Shown here piece by piece: positions 1 to 5,874 of a DNA stretch of 6,167 nt. The notes under the pieces were generated by a model. The model made no database searches and had not been told where the DNA came from. It saw nothing but the letters and a program-made list of their open reading frames with translations. The translations under genes were made by a program, and so were the position numbers. Location of the stretch: assembly GCA_002345845.1 (NCBI GenBank), contig DDWF01000273.1, positions 1 to 6,167 on the forward strand, read 5' to 3'. Within the stretch, counting starts at the first letter, position 1. The number at the start of each line of letters is the position of its first letter. Source of the DNA: Betaproteobacteria bacterium UBA2293. GTDB taxonomy: Bacteria > Pseudomonadota > Gammaproteobacteria > Burkholderiales > Rhodocyclaceae.

Positions 1-1
1 C

Positions 2-31
2 GACGGCTTCATGAACAAGCGCAAGGCTTGA
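2..31 (+). CDS. Possible C-terminal tail of a plus-strand gene entering from the left edge
   Basis: The first bases read, in one plus-strand frame, as a nine-residue tail DGFMNKRKA followed by TGA. Codons such as GAC, GGC, TTC, AAC and CGC are of the preferred GC-ending type used by the other genes here. It would end 10 bp before the stop codon of the minus-strand gene that follows, a normal convergent spacing. Nine residues are too few to identify a family and the open frame could be chance, so no function is proposed. Confidence 0.3.
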   Translation, partial: DGFMNKRKA

Positions 32-41
32 GCGATGCGGG

Positions 42-368
42 TTACAGTGGTGGCGCCGCGCTGGCGTGCCACAGGAAAATCGCCACGCCGACGATCAGTG
101 CGGCATCGGCAAGCAGGGCGCACGCGGCGAGCAGCGAAACCAGACTGTCCTTGACCTGAAAAACCTTGCCGCCCCATAGATATTTCCAGAATTGAAGGTG
201 CAGTTCCTGAAGTTTTGGCGAGAGCGATGCCAGCTGCTGGCTGGTGGGTTGCCCCAGCGCGGCGAATTCGTCAGGATGCCGTTCCCGTAGCACGCGCAGC
301 AGCAGGTTGCGGAACAGCCAGCCGCTGCCCATGGCCAGCAGGATGGTGATGATGGCAATTCCGGTCAT
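42..368 (-). CDS. Small two-helix inner-membrane protein, UspB-like architecture
   Basis: A 108-residue protein of unproven function. A hydrophobic N-terminal segment (about residues 3-20) is followed by a basic stretch (RNLLLRVLRERHPDEF, 20-35), a hydrophilic middle rich in Gln and Leu, a WKYLWGG region (61-67), and a second hydrophobic helix (about 78-100) with a short tail. This N-helix, charged middle and C-helix layout at about 110 residues resembles UspB (universal stress protein B) and its many unnamed small relatives, but I match it only by architecture. The frame is open further upstream to 614, but that extension would lie antisense-free inside the methyltransferase gene and reads like low-complexity shadow sequence. 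The ATG at 368 immediately precedes the hydrophobic helix and is the natural start. Only a weak GGGAC lies upstream of it. It is 64 bp downstream of the methyltransferase stop and may be co-transcribed with it. Confidence 0.7.
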   Translation of the reverse strand: MTGIAIITILLAMGSGWLFRNLLLRVLRERHPDEFAALGQPTSQQLASLSPKLQELHLQFWKYLWGGKVFQVKDSLVSLLAACALLADAALIVGVAIFLWHASAAPPL

Positions 369-432
369 GGCCGCGTCGTCCCGGGTTTGCCGTGGCTGGC
401 GCCAGCCTTGAGAAATGGTTTGGTCATGCGGT

Positions 433-1053
433 TCATGAGGATGATTTACGGAAGTGACAATAAACGAACTGCTGCAATGTACCCGAAGGCGTGCGGTGTT
501 CTTCCTTCTCATGCCGCACCAGAGTAAATGACGTGCCGAACGCTGCGTGCAACTGATCTGCGCTGTAGTGCACGACGGGTAGGCCGCTGCATTGGCTGGG
601 GCCATCTTCCGCAAACGTGGCGACGATCACATGGCCACCCGGTTTGACCGCGCGCAGCACGGCCGCGACATAGGCCTGCCGGTCATCGGCTGAGGTCAGG
701 AAGTGAAAGACTGCCCGGTCGTGCCATAGCGCATAGGCGTTGGCCGGGAGGATTGCGCTGGTAATGTCGGCTTCAAGCCACTGCACCGGGTGGCCCGCCG
801 CACCAAGCCGGGCCTGGGCGGCGGCGAGTGCCGTCGCGGAGAGATCAAGTACCGTGAGCTTGGCGTACCCCTCTGCCAGGAGGCCGTCGACGAGCCTTGA
901 AGTGCCGCCGCCAACATCGATGATTGGCGCGGACAAGGAAACTCCCGTGTCGCGGATCAGGCTTAAGGACTGCCTGGCATGCTCCTGAAACCAGCTGACA
1001 GCATCTGCTGGTTTAGTCGAATAGATGTGGTCCCAGTGTGTTTTTTGCGGCAT
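433..1053 (-). CDS. Class I SAM-dependent methyltransferase
   Basis: A 206-residue soluble Rossmann-fold methyltransferase. The N-terminus carries the WDHIY...VSWFQ pattern (residues 7-22) typical of a family of short bacterial methyltransferases. Motif I, which binds S-adenosylmethionine, is IIDVGGGTSRLV (44-55), and the acidic residue ending strand 2 is D70 in TVLDLS. WLEAD (92-96) supplies the next conserved acidic position. WHDRAVFHFL (110-119) and the post-motif KPGG (137-140) followed by HVIVATFAEDGP are also characteristic. Length and motif order are complete, so the gene looks intact. The start is supported by a GGGAGA five bases upstream. The acceptor is not evident: the family includes enzymes for small molecules, and nothing nearby names a pathway. 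A perfect inverted repeat lies 43 bp upstream of the start codon. Confidence 0.88.
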   Translation of the reverse strand: MPQKTHWDHIYSTKPADAVSWFQEHARQSLSLIRDTGVSLSAPIIDVGGGTSRLVDGLLAEGYAKLTVLDLSATALAAAQARLGAAGHPVQWLEADITSAILPANAYALWHDRAVFHFLTSADDRQAYVAAVLRAVKPGGHVIVATFAEDGPSQCSGLPVVHYSADQLHAAFGTSFTLVRHEKEEHRTPSGTLQQFVYCHFRKSSS

Positions 1054-1057
1054 TCGA

Positions 1058-1063
1058 TCTCCC
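1058..1063 (-). promoter_or_regulatory. Ribosome binding site of the methyltransferase
   Basis: On the minus strand GGGAGA precedes the ATG at 1053 with a gap of about four to five bases, a strong Shine-Dalgarno match that fixes the start of the methyltransferase. Confidence 0.6.
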
Positions 1064-1095
1064 AGGAATACGCCAGTGCGGTTAACAAAGAGATA

Positions 1096-1118
1096 CGGAT
1101 GCCGGGTTCACGCATCCG
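1096..1118. repeat. Perfect 7-bp inverted repeat with 9-bp loop upstream of the methyltransferase
   Basis: CGGATGC (1096-1102) is mirrored by GCATCCG (1112-1118) around a 9-base centre. It is followed on the plus strand by a run of seven A residues (1121-1127), i.e. a T-run before the hairpin on the minus strand, which is the wrong side for a terminator of either neighbour. Being 43 bp upstream of the methyltransferase start, it could be an operator or a leader hairpin for that gene; no regulator is identified. Confidence 0.45.
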
Positions 1119-1260
1119 GGAAAAAAAGCACAATTTCCTTCGTCTTGGCAGCCTGCCCTTTATGATTGACTTCATCACATTATCTCAGCAACAAATCACC
1201 GCACACTTTACTCGGCGGTTCCGGGCTGAGCTGGGTGAAAACCAAAAGGTAATTCCACTT

Positions 1261-1280
1261 CGGAGCCCTTGCTCCGTTTT
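1261..1280 (+). terminator. Weak Rho-independent terminator-like hairpin
   Basis: CGGAGC and GCTCCG pair perfectly around a CCTT loop, directly followed by TTTT on the plus strand. The stem is only six pairs and the T-run four bases, so efficiency would be modest. No intact plus-strand gene lies upstream for it to terminate, which suggests a leftover from a lost gene or a leader element ahead of the decayed reading frame starting near 1304. Confidence 0.4.
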
Positions 1281-1303
1281 GAACACCCCACCTCAAGGAA
1301 ACC

Positions 1304-1458
1304 ATCATCATTACCGAAAATATTACCGTCACCATTGATGTGTCGGGCTGCTCTGCCCGGCCCCGCTGCTGCAGCTGCTGAGCGACTGTCCCGGTGCGAT
1401 GGATGACATCAAATCCCGGGAAAGATCGGTTGCCATCGAACTGCTCGCCACGCAATGA
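1304..1458 (+). pseudogene. Decayed small plus-strand gene: lost start codon and one frameshift
   Basis: After an AAGGA (1295-1299) the sequence reads ATC ATC ATT and then TENITVTIDVS in one frame (from 1313). That frame stops at 1379-1381. Shifting by one base in the interval 1343-1365 gives PLLQLLSDCPGAMDD and a further 17 residues ending in ELLATQ and TGA at 1456-1458. Together the pieces resemble one short protein of about 50 residues whose start codon became ATT (1310-1312, one base from ATG, ten bases after the ribosome-site match) and which suffered a net one-base loss. The presumed shift region coincides with a small hairpin (CGGGC 1344-1348, GCCCG 1355-1359). The reading depends on combining two frames, so it is an inference. 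I do not recognise the family. A sequencing error would also explain the frameshift but not the missing start. Confidence 0.35.
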
Positions 1459-1535
1459 TGTCCTCTGTTCCATCATTTGCCGAAATTGCTCGAACAATCC
1501 CGCTGCTGAACGGCGAACCAGTCGTCAGGTATTGA
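1455..1535 (+). CDS. Very short reading frame overlapping the end of the decayed gene, probably a remnant
   Basis: An ATG at 1455 overlaps the TGA of the preceding remnant in ATGA fashion, the arrangement of coupled genes. It encodes 26 residues, MMSSVPSFAEIARTIPLLNG and six more, and ends at 1535, inside the 3' end of the opposing membrane-protein gene by 11 bp. The residue composition looks protein-like (like the first residues of a longer protein), but there is no independent support for expression. It may be the truncated front end of a second gene of the same lost cassette. Confidence 0.22.
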   Translation: MMSSVPSFAEIARTIPLLNGEPVVRY

Positions 1536-1917
1536 AACGGCGCAAGGCAAACCAGGCAATACCAGCCCACAACAGCGTACGTATTGTCATAGCGCCAACA
1601 GTTCGTCCTTCATACGGGGTCCCGGTCATTACAAGCAGGCCAAAGACGAGAAAGGTCAGGGCCGTGGCAACCGCAATTACGAGCGCCAGTCGCCCCGCCC
1701 AGGCTTGTCGAGTAGCCAAACCAACAGCTGCTCCGACATAGGCAAATCCGGAAATAAAGTTGAACCAGACGATCGCGGGCATGTAGTTACCTGCTGCGGT
1801 GCGTGCCTGATCGCCGCCAAAAATCACCTGGCCACCTGAAATGATTGTTATCAGTCCGAAAACCAGAGCAATTGCCGCTATGCCATAGCGGAAAAGCAGC
1901 ATCTTTCGCTCACTCAT
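1525..1917 (-). CDS. Four-helix integral membrane protein of unknown function
   Basis: A 130-residue very hydrophobic protein with four predicted membrane helices, about residues 10-30, 48-68, 74-98 and 109-126. Distinctive short stretches are LITIISGGQVIFGG (22-35) and PAIVWFNFISGFAYVGAA (47-64), which recall a family of small unnamed proteobacterial membrane proteins; I cannot give a function. The N-terminus MSERK is short and basic, followed directly by helix one, and the C-terminus ends in LRRFNT, consistent with both ends in the cytoplasm by the positive-inside rule. AAAGGG at 1925-1930 on the minus strand is a plausible ribosome site for the ATG at 1917. It is divergent from the TetR-led operon and shares an 86-bp intergenic region with the palindromic operator, so it may be controlled by that regulator. 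Confidence 0.8.
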   Translation of the reverse strand: MSERKMLLFRYGIAAIALVFGLITIISGGQVIFGGDQARTAAGNYMPAIVWFNFISGFAYVGAAVGLATRQAWAGRLALVIAVATALTFLVFGLLVMTGTPYEGRTVGAMTIRTLLWAGIAWFALRRFNT

Positions 1918-1941
1918 CTGCTTACCCTTTCCAATAATCGC

Positions 1942-1956
1942 CCATGGAGGACATGG
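1942..1956. repeat. Short inverted repeat in the divergent intergenic region
   Basis: CCATG (1942-1946) and CATGG (1952-1956) flank GAGGA. It lies 8 bp from the longer palindrome. It may be fortuitous or a secondary binding half-site; no independent support. Confidence 0.2.
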
Positions 1957-1964
1957 TGTAAGAT

Positions 1965-1978
1965 AGTAACAGGTTACT
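1965..1978. promoter_or_regulatory. Palindromic operator, probable binding site of the TetR-family repressor
   Basis: AGTAAC-AG-GTTACT is a perfect inverted repeat (6-2-6) located 25 bp before the start codon of the adjacent TetR-family gene and 47 bp from the start of the divergent membrane-protein gene. TetR-family repressors typically bind such short palindromes in the intergenic region beside their own gene. Outer bases are partly symmetric too: GTAAG at 1958-1962 on the left and CTTAC at 1977-1981 on the right. Autoregulation and control of the downstream export genes are inferred. Confidence 0.6.
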
Positions 1979-2003
1979 TACTTATTTCAAGTGGCACCAT
2001 GCT

Positions 2004-2642
2004 ATGACCAATAAATCATCAAACGACATGGAAAGTGCTGTCCGCGTGCGTCATTCAGCCGAAGAGCGCCGTGAAGAAGCGGTAGATGCCGTTATCGAGC
2101 TCTCCCGCGAGCGTAGTCCGGAAGGCATCACCACCCAGGCAATCGCCGAGCGCATTGGCGTCACGCACGGCGCGCTGTTCCGCCACTTTCCCGACAAGGC
2201 GTCCATCTGGATGGCCGTGTTCGACTGGCTGGGTGCGCGACTTGGGCGTGTGGCTGATACGGCTTTCGCTGCCGGCGGCGAACCGCTGCTAATCCTGGAG
2301 CGCCTCTTCCATGCCCAGATAGCCTTCGTTGCCAGCCATCCCGGCGTGCCGCGCATCCTGTTTCACGAGTTGCAGCGGCCAGCCGGTTCCACTCTGCATG
2401 GTCTGGCGCGCGGCATCGTCGGCGCCTACCGTGAGCGCGTCAAGGCACTGATTGTCCAGGCAAAGGCCGGCGGGCAGCTGCCGCCCGGACTCGACGCGGA
2501 TGCCGCCGCCGTGCTTTTCGTTGGTACGGTGCAGGGACTGGTGGTGCAAAGCACGCTGTTTTCCGGGGAGCTGGATATGCGGGATGCGGCACGTCGCGTT
2601 TTTCCTTTGTTGCTTGATGGCTTTCGTGGAGCGTCCGCATGA
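2004..2642 (+). CDS. TetR/AcrR-family transcriptional regulator
   Basis: A 212-residue regulator with the standard TetR layout. The N-terminal three-helix DNA-binding domain spans about residues 18-66. Its helix-turn-helix begins at ITTQAIAERIGV (42-53) and continues with THGALFRHFPDK (54-65), the conserved recognition-helix region. The remainder is helical and variable and forms the ligand-binding and dimerisation domain; the ligand cannot be inferred. The ATG at 2004 has no good Shine-Dalgarno sequence. The ATG at 2028 (residue 9) is an alternative that would still keep the whole DNA-binding domain, so the start is uncertain by eight codons. The stop overlaps the next start as ATGA, implying one operon with the exporter genes and a local repressor role, which is the common arrangement for efflux systems. 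Confidence 0.9.
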   Translation: MTNKSSNDMESAVRVRHSAEERREEAVDAVIELSRERSPEGITTQAIAERIGVTHGALFRHFPDKASIWMAVFDWLGARLGRVADTAFAAGGEPLLILERLFHAQIAFVASHPGVPRILFHELQRPAGSTLHGLARGIVGAYRERVKALIVQAKAGGQLPPGLDADAAAVLFVGTVQGLVVQSTLFSGELDMRDAARRVFPLLLDGFRGASA

Positions 2643-3823
2643 AATATCTCTCGCGTCGTAATCTCTTTCTGACCGCTTTTGCCATTCTCTTTCTGGCGGC
2701 TTTCGGCTGGATCATCGCCACCCAGGGCCCTCTCGCCGCAGTCAAGGTCACGGCGGCCAAGGCCGGCGTGACGACGCTCGAACGCAGCCTGTTCGGTATC
2801 GGCACGGTCGAGGCGCGCCGCGCTTATGCCATCGGGCCGACAGTAGCCGGGCGGGTGGCGCGCGTGCTGGTCGATCAGGGTGATGTCGTGAGGGCCGGCC
2901 AGTTGCTCGCCGAGATGGAGCCGGTCGACCTCGATGCGCGTCTGGCAGCCGGTGCCGCCGCTGCTGCGAGCGCCACCCAGCGGGTGCAGTCTGCCGAAGC
3001 CGCGGAGGATGAGGCGAAGAGTCGCGCGCAGCTCGCGAAAAACAGTGCCGAGCGTTACGCTGAATTGCGCCGCAAGAATTTCGTCAGTCAGGAAGCCGCC
3101 GACGTCAAGATGCACGAAGCCGCCGCCGCAAATGCTGCGCGGGAGTCGGCCGCCGCCGCTCTGACAGCGGCGAAAGCGGACGTGCGGCGCGCGCAAGCCG
3201 AGCTCACCGGCACCGGCCAGAGCCGCGCCCATCTGCGCTTGCTCAGTCCCGTGGCTGGCGTTGTCAGCGCGCGCCTGGCGGAGCCGGGTTCGACCGTGGT
3301 GGCTGGCCAGTCGGTGGTGCAGGTGATCGATCCGGCCTCGCTCTGGCTGCGCGTGCGCATCGATCAGGGCCGCTCGACGGGACTGGCGGTTGGCCTTGCC
3401 GCGGACATTGTGCTGCGCTCACAAACCAGGCAAGGCTTGCCCGGCCATGTCGAGCGGGTCGATCTGGTTGGCGACGCGGTGACCGAGGAACGTATCGCCA
3501 ACGTGGCCTTCGACGTGTTGCCGGGGATGATCGCCATCGGCGAACTGGCCGAAGTCACGCTGCGCCTGCCGCCCGTCGAGAAAGCGCTGGCCGTGCCAGC
3601 CGCCGCCCTCAAGCGCGAAGGCAAAAAGGAGGGCGTGTGGCAGGTCGCGGATGGCCGCGCGAAATTCGCCGCCGTCACCACCGGCGCGATATCCGCCGAT
3701 GGGAAAGTGCAGATATTGCAGGGACTGGCCGCTGGCGATCAGGTGATCGTGTATAGCAGCAAATCCCTCTCGCCCGGCCTGCGTGTGAAAGTGGTCGATG
3801 CTCTTGTGAAAACTCCGCAATGA
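2639..3823 (+). CDS. Periplasmic adaptor (membrane fusion protein) of an ABC exporter, HlyD/RND family
   Basis: A 394-residue adaptor linking an inner-membrane pump to the outer membrane. One N-terminal membrane anchor (about 8-28) leaves the rest in the periplasm. There is no lipobox cysteine, so it is anchored by the helix. The first half of the lipoyl domain (about 63-97, with GRVARVLVDQGDVVRAGQLL) is followed by a long Ala/Glu/Arg-rich helical hairpin (about 98-195). The second lipoyl half follows (about 200-232, LLSPVAGVVSARLAEPGSTV), then beta-barrel and membrane-proximal domains with the typical VPAAALKREG (319-328) and GLAAGDQVIV. The length is normal for the family. It overlaps the regulator by 4 bp and the permease by 4 bp. 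Adaptors of this kind need a TolC-like outer-membrane channel, which is not present in this window. Confidence 0.92.
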   Translation: MKYLSRRNLFLTAFAILFLAAFGWIIATQGPLAAVKVTAAKAGVTTLERSLFGIGTVEARRAYAIGPTVAGRVARVLVDQGDVVRAGQLLAEMEPVDLDARLAAGAAAAASATQRVQSAEAAEDEAKSRAQLAKNSAERYAELRRKNFVSQEAADVKMHEAAAANAARESAAAALTAAKADVRRAQAELTGTGQSRAHLRLLSPVAGVVSARLAEPGSTVVAGQSVVQVIDPASLWLRVRIDQGRSTGLAVGLAADIVLRSQTRQGLPGHVERVDLVGDAVTEERIANVAFDVLPGMIAIGELAEVTLRLPPVEKALAVPAAALKREGKKEGVWQVADGRAKFAAVTTGAISADGKVQILQGLAAGDQVIVYSSKSLSPGLRVKVVDALVKTPQ

Positions 3824-5022
3824 TCAATCTCGCTGCCCGCGACATCCTTCATGGCTGGGGAAAGTTTCTCTTCACCGGTATCGGGCTGGGCCTGCTGATC
3901 GGTACGACGCTGACCATGGCCGGTGTTTTCCGCGGCATGGTCGACGATGCCCAGGTGCTGATCGACAACAGCGGCGCCGACCTCTGGGTGGTGCAGCAGG
4001 GCACGCTGGGGCCTTATGCCGAGCCGTCTTCCATCCGTGACGACGTGTGGCGCGGCATTGCGGGACTGCCGGGCGTCGCCGAAACCGGTAATGCCGCCTA
4101 CCTGACAATCCAGATGGCGCATGCGGGCAGGGAAAGTCGCGTGATGATCGTCGGCATGGACGTCGATCGCCCGGGACGCCCCGGCGCGCCGGGCTATCTC
4201 ACTGCTGGCCGGCCGATCCTGCATGGGCATTACGAAGCCATTGCCGATGAGCGCACGGGTCTGCAACTGGGGGAGCGCGTGCGTCTGCGTCGCCACGAAT
4301 ACACAGTTGTCGGGCTGACGCGCCGCATGGTGTCATCCTCTGGTGACCCGATGATCTTTGTCTCGCTCAAGGACGCGCAGGAAATCCAGTTTCTCAAGGA
4401 CAATGACGCGCTCGTGAATGAGCGCGCGCGCACCGCCGCCAATCCGGCTTTCAACCGCCCCGGCGTACCCGGCCTGCTCGAAGCCGCACAGGCCAGCAGC
4501 GGGCAAAGCCGCAACGTCAATGCCGTGCTGGTGCGGCTTGAACCCGGTGCCAACCCGGATGCTGTCGCCGGCGAAATCCAGCGCTGGAAGCGGCTCACCG
4601 CCTATACGCGGGAGCAGATGGAAGACATTCTGGTTGCCAAGCTGATTGCCACCTCGGCCAAGCAAATCGGCATGTTCCTCATCATCCTCGCGGTGGTTAC
4701 CGCGGCCATCATAGCCTTCATCATTTACACGATGACGATGGCCAAGCTGCGCGAAATTGCCGTGCTCAAGCTGATCGGTGCGCAGAACCGCACCATCGCG
4801 ACGATGATCCTGCAACAGGCGCTCAGCCTCGGCCTGCTCGGTTTCCTCGTTGGCCGCGCCTCTGCCGGGCTATGGGGGCCGGCGTTTCCGAAATACGTGC
4901 TGCTGCTGCCGGGCGACGCCATCGGCGGCTTTATGGTTGTCATGGTCATCAGCGCGCTGGCGAGCGTCGTCGCCATTCGCGCTGCGCTCGCCATCGACCC
5001 CGCGGAGGCCATTGGTGGATAA
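3820..5022 (+). CDS. ABC transporter permease, MacB/FtsX (DevC-like) family
   Basis: A 400-residue inner-membrane permease with the MacB-type topology. One N-terminal helix (about 17-38) precedes a large periplasmic domain (about 40-278). Three C-terminal helices follow (about 282-305, 328-350 and 366-390). The cytoplasmic loop KLREIAVLKLIGAQNRTI (309-326) is the conserved coupling segment contacting the ATPase, and the terminal AIDPAEAIGG is a family hallmark. Unlike MacB itself, the nucleotide-binding domain is not fused but encoded by the next gene. Such permeases act as dimers and drive export by periplasmic conformational change rather than by a transmembrane channel (known for MacB). 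The start overlaps the adaptor stop as ATGA. Adaptor, permease, ATPase is the DevBCA gene order; the cargo is unknown. Confidence 0.92.
   Translation: MINLAARDILHGWGKFLFTGIGLGLLIGTTLTMAGVFRGMVDDAQVLIDNSGADLWVVQQGTLGPYAEPSSIRDDVWRGIAGLPGVAETGNAAYLTIQMAHAGRESRVMIVGMDVDRPGRPGAPGYLTAGRPILHGHYEAIADERTGLQLGERVRLRRHEYTVVGLTRRMVSSSGDPMIFVSLKDAQEIQFLKDNDALVNERARTAANPAFNRPGVPGLLEAAQASSGQSRNVNAVLVRLEPGANPDAVAGEIQRWKRLTAYTREQMEDILVAKLIATSAKQIGMFLIILAVVTAAIIAFIIYTMTMAKLREIAVLKLIGAQNRTIATMILQQALSLGLLGFLVGRASAGLWGPAFPKYVLLLPGDAIGGFMVVMVISALASVVAIRAALAIDPAEAIGG
5004..5008 (+). promoter_or_regulatory. Ribosome binding site that sets the ATPase start
   Basis: GGAGG, inside the last codons of the permease gene, lies six bases before the GTG at 5015. 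A TTG at 5012 would be only three bases away and a second GTG at 5024 fifteen bases away, so GTG 5015 is the best-spaced start. Confidence 0.6.
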
Positions 5023-5734
5023 AGTGGATAAGGTTCCGGCCATCAGGCTCACCGGCCTGAAAAAGCGTTACGGCACAGGTGATGCCGCCGTCGATGCGCT
5101 GAAGGGCGTCGATATGACCGTCTGGCCCGGTGAGGTCGTCGGCCTGATTGGCCCCAGTGGCTCGGGCAAGAGCACGCTGCTCAAGTGCCTGGGTGCGGTG
5201 ATCGAGCCGACCGGCGGCCACATGGAACTGGCAGGCGAGACGATTTATGAAGATGGCTGGAAGATTTCCGACCTGCGCGCGCTGCGCCGCGATCGCATCG
5301 GCTTCGTCTTTCAGGCACCCTACCTGATCCCCTTTCTCGATGTCACCGATAACGTCGCGCTGCTGCCGATGCTGGCAGGCGCCGACAACACGGTGGCACG
5401 CCAGCGTGCGCTGGAGTTACTTAATGCGCTTGATGTCGCCCACCGTGCTGGCGCGCAGATTTCGCAGCTTTCCGGTGGCGAACAGCAACGCGTTGCCATC
5501 GCCCGCTCGCTCGCCAATCACGCGCCGATCATCCTCGCCGACGAGCCGACCGCGCCGCTCGATTCCGAACGCGCGCTGACGGTGATGCGCATCCTCAATG
5601 AAATGGCGCAGCAATATCAAACCGCCATCATTGTCGTCACCCACGACGAAAAGATCATCCCGACCTTCAAGCGCGTTTACCAGATTCGCGACGGCAAGAC
5701 ACACGAAGAAGCCGGCGAGGGCCGTCCGATCTGA
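5015..5734 (+). CDS. ABC transporter ATP-binding protein (MacB/LolD/DevA type), GTG start
   Basis: A 239-residue nucleotide-binding subunit that powers the adjacent permease. From the GTG start: Walker A GPSGSGKST (46-54), Q-loop at Q100 in FVFQAPYLIPF, signature LSGGEQQR (152-159), Walker B IILADE (172-177) with catalytic E177, and H-loop H210 in VVTHDE. The D-loop reads TAPLDSE (179-185), with proline where Asn, Ala or Ser is commoner. All catalytic residues are present, so it should be active. Size and motif spacing fit the LolD/MacB-like exporters rather than importers. An open frame extends upstream to 4850 but overlaps the permease and reads as unlike protein, so the GTG at 5015 with its GGAGG is preferred. 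This gives an 8-bp overlap with the permease gene and suggests coupled translation. Confidence 0.92.
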   Translation: MDKVDKVPAIRLTGLKKRYGTGDAAVDALKGVDMTVWPGEVVGLIGPSGSGKSTLLKCLGAVIEPTGGHMELAGETIYEDGWKISDLRALRRDRIGFVFQAPYLIPFLDVTDNVALLPMLAGADNTVARQRALELLNALDVAHRAGAQISQLSGGEQQRVAIARSLANHAPIILADEPTAPLDSERALTVMRILNEMAQQYQTAIIVVTHDEKIIPTFKRVYQIRDGKTHEEAGEGRPI

Positions 5735-5736
5735 TC

Positions 5737-5814
5737 CAGGCCAGGTACCCGGTAAATGCCGCCAACGCGGAGGCTTGGGGCGAGTCCCCCAAAAAATCGG
5801 CGCTGGCGGATTGA
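5737..5814 (+). pseudogene. Unassigned plus-strand reading-frame tail
   Basis: Just after the ATPase stop, in a different frame, the plus strand reads QARYPVNAANAEAWGESPKK and then SALAD with TGA at 5812-5814. The sequence has no internal stop and looks more like a natural protein terminus than random translation, but there is no start codon or upstream continuation: upstream it runs out of frame inside the ATPase gene. It may be the stranded C-terminus of a gene lost by deletion, or chance. I do not recognise the family. Confidence 0.22.
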
Positions 5815-5874
5815 AATGCCCCGCATGGGGTACGGCGGAAACCGTGGTCTGATGTCCTGATGGCCGTGCGCGGC

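Larger units (their letters stand above)
1054..1524. other. 471-bp stretch without an intact gene
   Basis: No full-length gene with a normal start and believable protein is visible on either strand between the methyltransferase and the four-helix membrane protein. Base composition drops here: 24 of 60 bases are G or C at 1121-1180, against 39 of 60 at 4501-4560 in the export operon. It contains an inverted repeat (1096-1118), a terminator-like hairpin (1261-1280) and broken small reading frames (1304-1535), listed separately. The longer open frames crossing it translate to compositionally odd sequences without recognisable motifs. Confidence 0.6.

Noticed and set aside
369..614. Upstream extension of the small membrane-protein frame to a 190-residue protein
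   Set aside because: The added 82 residues overlap the methyltransferase 3' coding region in another frame and have no domain-like character. The ATG at 368 directly precedes the membrane helix.
1081..1090. GTTAAC-containing sequence as an integron recombination (attC) site
   Set aside because: No matching partner core site or imperfect palindromic body of attC type is found nearby, and no integrase is present.
1180..1497. 105-residue minus-strand open frame in the gene-poor gap
   Set aside because: There is no ribosome site, no recognisable domain, and it mixes Gln-, Met- and Pro-rich stretches. The plus-strand remnant explains part of the region better.
1934..1962. Promoter for the divergent membrane protein (CTTACA, 17 bp, GATTAT on the minus strand)
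   Set aside because: Each hexamer matches consensus at only four positions, and the implied transcription start near 1927 would cut into the ribosome binding site, so it is too weak to annotate.
2426..3232. 268-residue minus-strand open frame opposite the regulator and adaptor genes
   Set aside because: It is a shadow of GC-rich coding sequence: composition rich in Arg, Gly and His, no motifs, and both plus-strand genes beneath it are clearly real.
4850..5014. Longer ATPase start upstream of the GTG
   Set aside because: It would overlap the permease by more than 170 bp and add Arg/Ser/Pro-rich sequence not found in ABC ATPases. GTG 5015 has a well-spaced GGAGG.
5775..5792. TTGGGG/CCCCAA hairpin after the exporter operon as an intrinsic terminator
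   Set aside because: On the plus strand the stem is followed by A residues, and on the minus strand by no T-run, so neither direction has the U-tract an intrinsic terminator needs.
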